DNA from: Adiantum capillus-veneris
Lineage: Eukaryota > Streptophyta > Polypodiopsida > Polypodiales > Pteridaceae
DNA length: 64,000 nt
Assembly (NCBI GenBank): GCA_014529385.2
Contig: CM043958.1
Span: 137,745,043-137,809,042 of the forward strand
Direction: 5' to 3'
Below are positions 59,569-64,000 of this stretch, piece by piece; positions within the stretch are counted from its first letter, which is position 1; each line of letters opens with the position of its first letter. The translations under genes were made by a program, and so were the position numbers. Below the pieces are notes generated by a model, which was not told where the DNA came from, ran no database searches, and was given only the letters and a program-made list of their open reading frames with translations.

Positions 59569-61653
59569 ATGAATTTGAGATCGGGCAGGAATCTCCGGAA
59601 TAATCAACCAAAACAAGGGGAACCAGCAAGTGTCATATCAACCGAGGGAAGTGTAAACCAAAGTTGGGTGCAACCATTAGAGCCGATCTTTGAAGGAAGT
59701 GTCTCCGATACTTCTTCGGAGAGATCTTACGAGATTTTCACCAAAAACTTGGAACACTTGAAGCTGAACGACAGAGAAAATATGGCAGCAGGATCATCAA
59801 ACCCTTCCGCCACCATGAAGCTATTGTTCATAAAATACCAGTACGACAATGAGCAAGGTGCCAAGATCTACAAAGATGGAATGGACCGCTATTGTGTAAA
59901 GATAGAAGATAGACCTAGTGAGTTCAAGGACTTAGTGCCTGTGAGCTATAGCGGAGATAGATATCTAGATGACGAGGGTACCATGTACTTGGTAGTCCTA
60001 AACCCTAACATTGTGGACAAGTGGGGATTGATGGGCACCAAAGCCAAAATAGATGAAGAACTCGAGGAGAAAGCACCAATAATGAACTTCCCTAATGCGA
60101 GGTTAAGAAGAGAGAATGAAACTACAAGGATCAACACTGATAACATCTATGTGGGGCTGTACAAATATAATAATGGGGAGCAAGATCTCTATTATAGATG
60201 TGAAGAACCCTACACCGGAGAGTTGACAGACAAAAAAAGACTCTATGTCTTTACCTACACAGAGGGATCGGAAGTGAAAATTGCCGCTTACGATAAGTAT
60301 GGCAGGCAATACTCAACAATGGGCAAGAAAGAATTAGAAGGATATACATACTTTGGGGGACCACTACATCAGTATTATGTTACTTCTAGCTCACATAGAC
60401 CAGCACCAACAAATGGAGTGCAAAACTCAATGACAACAGGAGGACAAAGAACTCAGGTTGCTGACTCTTTCAGTCAACCTTGGGACTCGAAGCTCGGACC
60501 AATGGGATCATTACATTCCAGAGAGTCAATGGAGACGAATCGAGGTAGTGCAGTTCCAATCCCCACCTATACCACTCCAGGTCCAAGGTTTGAAGCTGAA
60601 CCATCACATTTACCTCCTAGTAGTAGATTCAGGGCGGGGGAACCGACAAGGGTAACCCATGAAGTCCATGATGCTAGAGAAAGCTTTAGCCGAGACACAG
60701 GAGCAATGAGATTGGTAGCAGATCATAGACGTATGAGACCATCTCAAGTAGCCAAGTGTATGCCAAAGAAGTATGGTGGTTCAGGAGATCCGTATGCACA
60801 TGTGTCACTCTTTAAGCAAGTCTTAAGAGCTGAGCAGATAACAGATTTCCTTACACAATACGAGGGATTTGGTCTTACTCTAGAAGGTACCGCATTGACA
60901 TGGTTTCAACCAATGAACATTGGGGGATTCTATGACATTGACCATTTGCTAAGAGAGTTTGCTGAGGAATTCTCAAAACGAGGGATTAAGCACAATACGG
61001 TCTCACAAATATATTCTTTTAAACAGAGAGAACACGAAAAGGTGAAGGAAGCTTCACTTCGCTTCAAACAATACATTGAGAGATGTCCAGTACGTGAACG
61101 ACCACAAGATGACAGACTATCTGTTCTCTTTATTGAGGGACTGAGGAACGACACTCTCAAGAAGGACTTGCACTTGAAAGCTTGTACAAGTTTCGAGCAA
61201 GTAACGAGAGAGGCATTGTACTTAGTGGATAACTGTACGGTTTATGGAGAGGTGTCAGCGGATACAGATTTTTCATCCAGTAGCTCCTCCTCCATAGCGA
61301 GCGAGACTACCACTAAAAAGAATGTTCAAACAACAACCATGCCAAATGTAGAGCAAATGATAGAAGATGCTCTAAAAAGGATGGCACCATACCAAAAACC
61401 ATTGCCAAAAACACTGAAATGGTGTGCTATTGAACAAAAATGGACAAATCATCCAATAGAGGAGTGTTATTACAACAAAGGGTATGTAAGGGAGCGCCAG
61501 TATGCACCTCCTGCTCAATTAGCACCACCTCAAATACATCCAGTACCTCGATACCCAACGGGAAATGTACCTGGACCTATGGGGATAGAAAGACCGCAAC
61601 CGGTATTTGGGACAACAACCACCTTTACCAGGAGCAAGACCAGTGGGCATTAG
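59569..61653 (+). CDS. gag: Gag protein with long N-terminal extension
   Basis: The frame opens near 59,509; the first ATG is at 59,569 (MNLRSGRNLRNNQ), giving 694 residues to TAG at 61,651. Residues of about 90-275 form a compact-looking region rich in Tyr and Asp (MKLLFIKYQYDNEQG, YVGLYKYNNGEQDLYYRC, KRLYVFTYTEGSEVKIAAY) that I do not recognise. A Pro/Ser linker follows. About 390-560 is the retrotransposon gag domain (PKKYGGSGDPYAHVSLFKQV, GTALTWFQPM, FAEEFSKRGI, FIEGLRNDTLKKDL). No zinc knuckle; that is in the next frame, which is in phase after the TAG. Forms the particle shell. Confidence 0.93.
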   Translation: MNLRSGRNLRNNQPKQGEPASVISTEGSVNQSWVQPLEPIFEGSVSDTSSERSYEIFTKNLEHLKLNDRENMAAGSSNPSATMKLLFIKYQYDNEQGAKIYKDGMDRYCVKIEDRPSEFKDLVPVSYSGDRYLDDEGTMYLVVLNPNIVDKWGLMGTKAKIDEELEEKAPIMNFPNARLRRENETTRINTDNIYVGLYKYNNGEQDLYYRCEEPYTGELTDKKRLYVFTYTEGSEVKIAAYDKYGRQYSTMGKKELEGYTYFGGPLHQYYVTSSSHRPAPTNGVQNSMTTGGQRTQVADSFSQPWDSKLGPMGSLHSRESMETNRGSAVPIPTYTTPGPRFEAEPSHLPPSSRFRAGEPTRVTHEVHDARESFSRDTGAMRLVADHRRMRPSQVAKCMPKKYGGSGDPYAHVSLFKQVLRAEQITDFLTQYEGFGLTLEGTALTWFQPMNIGGFYDIDHLLREFAEEFSKRGIKHNTVSQIYSFKQREHEKVKEASLRFKQYIERCPVRERPQDDRLSVLFIEGLRNDTLKKDLHLKACTSFEQVTREALYLVDNCTVYGEVSADTDFSSSSSSSIASETTTKKNVQTTTMPNVEQMIEDALKRMAPYQKPLPKTLKWCAIEQKWTNHPIEECYYNKGYVRERQYAPPAQLAPPQIHPVPRYPTGNVPGPMGIERPQPVFGTTTTFTRSKTSGH

Positions 61654-62553
61654 ATATGCACCAACCTTAGAGAATCAGAAGAACAAGCCTTAGTGCCTGT
61701 TCAAGCCTATTACGAAGAATCGGGTGCACACATGTCTCCGACAGTTTATTACCCACCAGAAGAACCAAAACAACCAGAACCATGGGGCATGATGGGGAAT
61801 GTTGGAATACCAACAATTACAAGTGCTTCTGATGAAGAGAGATACAATTTGGACGCAAGAACCTTGATGTTCATAGCTCATGGAGGGTTAACAGGACAAA
61901 GACCATCCTATCCACAAAGGACGAATCAAGCGGGACCAAGACCAGCACTAGGACCCTGTTACAAGTGTGGAGGTGACCATCTGATGAATGTTTGCCCACA
62001 TACGGAAATCATTAGAATTAACGCTTATTGCACTGAGTGTGGGGTTACTCACTTCATTGAGGATTGTTCAAAGAATCCAAACAAAGTGCAAAAGACGACA
62101 TTGAATATGCTAGAAACTATTCCTACCAGCAGTGGGTCTGAAAATGAAACTCTGATACCAACGCAAGTTGTTACTAGAGCTCAAGCTAAGAAAACCACTA
62201 GAGAACCTGAGAATGGAAAGTTAGCGACTGACGTGGTTAGTCAAGGACCGCGGAGTCAGAAAAACACATGGAAAGCTAGAAAAGCACGCATGAAGTTGAG
62301 AAAAGAACGTGAAGACGCTATTCTAGCTGAGGAACTAAAGCAAACTAAAGCTAGATTAGAAAAACTTGAGAGTCAAAACGGGAAACGAGAGATGAGCCCG
62401 GAAAGAACGAAACAAAAGAGTATCAAAGAAACAACGAGCTTAAGCTCCGAGGGATCAGTGCTAGTCGACAAGGTACACGAACCATTGGACGCACTGATGA
62501 GAGCTTACGAAGCTAGGTTAAGAACAACCAAACACAAGAACAGAGGTGGATGA
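61654..62553 (+). CDS. Zinc-knuckle (nucleocapsid-like) frame after in-frame TAG
   Basis: 299 codons in the same frame as gag, separated only by TAG (cat-tag-ata). The first in-frame ATG is at about 61,732. Two knuckles of the form CX2CX3HX4C: CYKCGGDHLMNVC and CTECGVTHFIEDC, near 61,957-62,068. Then a Lys/Glu/Arg-rich coiled coil (RKEREDAILAEELKQTKARL, about 62,300-62,360). Probably the RNA-binding part of Gag, made by stop readthrough or reinitiation. The TAG could instead be a mutation. It ends ...GGATGA, overlapping the next ATG by 4 nt. Confidence 0.88.
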   Translation: MCTNLRESEEQALVPVQAYYEESGAHMSPTVYYPPEEPKQPEPWGMMGNVGIPTITSASDEERYNLDARTLMFIAHGGLTGQRPSYPQRTNQAGPRPALGPCYKCGGDHLMNVCPHTEIIRINAYCTECGVTHFIEDCSKNPNKVQKTTLNMLETIPTSSGSENETLIPTQVVTRAQAKKTTREPENGKLATDVVSQGPRSQKNTWKARKARMKLRKEREDAILAEELKQTKARLEKLESQNGKREMSPERTKQKSIKETTSLSSEGSVLVDKVHEPLDALMRAYEARLRTTKHKNRGG

Positions 62554-63143
62554 CATACCCAAACGCGGAATTGGAAAAGCAGAGACTTGAAATGTGCCAG
62601 AGAATGATCGAGACTGCACAAGCCTTATTAGAACCACCAAAAGAAACAATGAATTGTGGAAAGGAAAACCCAATTCAGCAAGAGACTATCGTTTCACGGG
62701 TAGCTGAAAAGACTCCCAGTGCACAAAAGCCTGAAAATACACAAAAGGATGACCGCATAGTATTGAACACAACCGATCAGGAGATAGAGAGTTTTCATCC
62801 AGTCATACAGAGGATTTACGGAAAAGATGAGGATTACAATGAATTTTGGAAACAAGTGAGAGAGGCAAACTTTGCAAACGAGCTAAGTTGCCAAGCTAAT
62901 CAGACAAATTGGGAAAAGGACATCAGGAATCCTCCCATAGTGGAATTTGAGGCAGGATCTCAAGTGGACTTGGATCTGCAATCTTACTGGGGAGATGGGG
63001 GCTCTGTTAGAACAATGGAGAGCAAACCTCATTCACTGAAAACCTTACCTTCATACTTAGGAGAGTATGAAGCAAAATCCGAGATTAGAGCACTTCCCTC
63101 ACGAAAATCTCATCAGAAAAAGTCATGGACTCGCAAGGATTGA
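62550..63143 (+). CDS. Third frame, unrecognised 197-aa protein
   Basis: ATG overlaps the upstream stop (ATGA), in the -1 frame. 197 residues, hydrophilic, with an amphipathic start (NAELEKQRLEMCQRMIETAQ) and QEIESFHPVIQRIYGKDEDY and DLDLQSYWGDGGSVRTM further on. No known domain. By position it links Gag to protease. The stop overlaps the start of the protease frame by 19 nt. Confidence 0.8.
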   Translation: MTYPNAELEKQRLEMCQRMIETAQALLEPPKETMNCGKENPIQQETIVSRVAEKTPSAQKPENTQKDDRIVLNTTDQEIESFHPVIQRIYGKDEDYNEFWKQVREANFANELSCQANQTNWEKDIRNPPIVEFEAGSQVDLDLQSYWGDGGSVRTMESKPHSLKTLPSYLGEYEAKSEIRALPSRKSHQKKSWTRKD

Positions 63144-64000
63144 TAGAGATTTTGTCAACACCAGTGACATGCACTATCACTCTAGCTGAGCTTTTGAGGC
63201 TAAGACCACATATGTGGACCACTGTAGGAAAATGCTTGGAGAAATTCGGGATAAAAGATCCAACATCGAGATTGCAAGAGAGCATTGAGGAGCTGAGCAA
63301 GCCACAAAAGAACGCTAAGCCTGTACCCTTAAACAAGGTCGGAGAGTATTGCGAAGGTGAAGAGGGGAATACAACCTTACCAGTTGAATTCCAAGGAGTG
63401 AACACAATGGCAATACTAGACAGCGGAGCTGGGGTAGCCATAGCTACAAAAGAAATCTGGAAAAAATGGGGGAAACCAGCAATAAGGAAGACTAGGTTGA
63501 AACTCCAATTAGCAGATGGACACATGGAGAAACCTATGGGGTTATTAGAGAAAGTTGTAGTGACTTCTTGCGGCATTGAATACGAACATACTTTTGCTAT
63601 TGTCGATTTTGGCAAGGAGAATAACTATGATATCATACTGGGAAGACCATTCATGAGACAATTGAAAATGGTCCAAGATTGGGGCTACGATCACATATAC
63701 TTGAGAAATATGGAAACCACTACACGTGTGAACCTGAAAGACCATAGCTACAAAGATGTGAACCGAACACCGGTAGAGGAGTTTGATTCAGCTACTTTGG
63801 CGGGATCCGAATTTCCAGCTTGGTTAGGTAAACCCAAGGAGTTATGGATGTGTGGAGCTTCGAAATGTGGAAGTCTGAAACGAGAAGAATGTGTTTTAGA
63901 AAGGGCTATCGAAGACGAAACTTATGTAGGAGAACCCTTTCCAGAGGACACGTTTGAACCATTAGAATGGACACACATTCTAGCAACCCTAGATGTTTGT
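63125..64000 (+). CDS. pro: Retropepsin-like protease, start of Pol (partial)
   Basis: ATG at 63,125 opens a frame with no stop to the window end (292 codons), in the -1 frame relative to the preceding one. The active site is GVNTMAILDSGAGVAIAT with catalytic Asp at about residue 99; the second half has DIILGRPFMRQL at about 167-178, the ILG motif of retropepsins. It cleaves the Gag/Pol precursors. After about residue 200 there is a Cys/Glu-rich linker without RT motifs yet, so RT lies downstream of the window. Confidence 0.93.
   Translation, partial: MDSQGLIEILSTPVTCTITLAELLRLRPHMWTTVGKCLEKFGIKDPTSRLQESIEELSKPQKNAKPVPLNKVGEYCEGEEGNTTLPVEFQGVNTMAILDSGAGVAIATKEIWKKWGKPAIRKTRLKLQLADGHMEKPMGLLEKVVVTSCGIEYEHTFAIVDFGKENNYDIILGRPFMRQLKMVQDWGYDHIYLRNMETTTRVNLKDHSYKDVNRTPVEEFDSATLAGSEFPAWLGKPKELWMCGASKCGSLKREECVLERAIEDETYVGEPFPEDTFEPLEWTHILATLDVC

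Larger units (their letters stand above)
57133..64000 (+). mobile_element. Ty3/gypsy retrotransposon, 5' part, runs off the window
   Basis: LTR, PBS, palindrome-bearing leader and four stacked frames in the order Gag, zinc-knuckle protein, unknown protein, protease. The RT and integrase must lie beyond 64,000. No disabling mutation is seen in this part other than a single TAG between the first two frames. The PBS type and multi-frame layout recall Tat/Ogre-like gypsy elements, but without RT the lineage is not proven. Confidence 0.9.

Overview
The window looks like repeat-dominated nuclear DNA of a land plant. The evidence is a plant-type LINE (DUF4283-type ORF1, endonuclease, reverse transcriptase, zf-RVT tail), a Ty3/gypsy chromovirus primed by initiator tRNA-Met, a second Ty3/gypsy element with a TGGCGCCGCTGCCGGGGA primer-binding site, Helitron-like 3' ends finishing CTAG|T, and abundant (GA)n/(GT)n compound microsatellites. 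A seed-free vascular plant such as a fern is possible, but that is a low-confidence guess. I see no ordinary host gene with a recognisable product, no rRNA or tRNA gene, and nothing prokaryotic.

Layout. 0.8-4.1 kb: decayed Ty3/gypsy pol, minus strand. 4.1-13.3 kb: mostly non-coding, with short tandem duplications, a Helitron-like 3' end at 8.48 kb and a dispersed repeat that recurs inverted at 56 kb. 13.3-17.8 kb: a threefold segmental tandem repeat of about 1.0-1.5 kb units full of (GT)n(GA)n. 18.27 and 19.50 kb: two more Helitron-like ends. 20.54-36.41 kb: one full-length LINE with a 16-bp target-site duplication. It is split by an insertion at 23.9-25.0 kb that may be a solo LTR, and by a complete, very young chromovirus (26,717-35,622, 5-bp TSD attta, both long reading frames open). 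36.94-38.57 kb: a diverged solo LTR of the same chromovirus family with its own TSD.

40-46 kb is the least explained stretch. It has TATA-like boxes, a 399-codon plus-strand frame broken only twice, and a 210-codon frame with a motif pattern that reminds me of the N-terminal part of Penelope-like retroelement proteins. It also carries two copies of a structured motif, 3.1 kb apart, in which paired stems differ while a 10-nt loop (CTTTGGTCGG) and a GGGATTTTTC block are identical. This is my main candidate for an undescribed system.

48.5-52.6 kb holds a duplicated palindrome, a LINE 3' tail and a 5'-truncated LINE (minus strand). 53.7-55.9 kb is a decayed minus-strand coding region with a coiled coil. 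From 57,133 to the window end a Ty3/gypsy element starts: an LTR with TATA box, PBS, a 1.4-kb leader carrying four copies of a long palindrome around ACGCGT, then four stacked reading frames (Gag; a two-zinc-knuckle frame separated by one TAG; an unknown frame; aspartic protease running off the edge), the last two each shifted -1 relative to the frame before.
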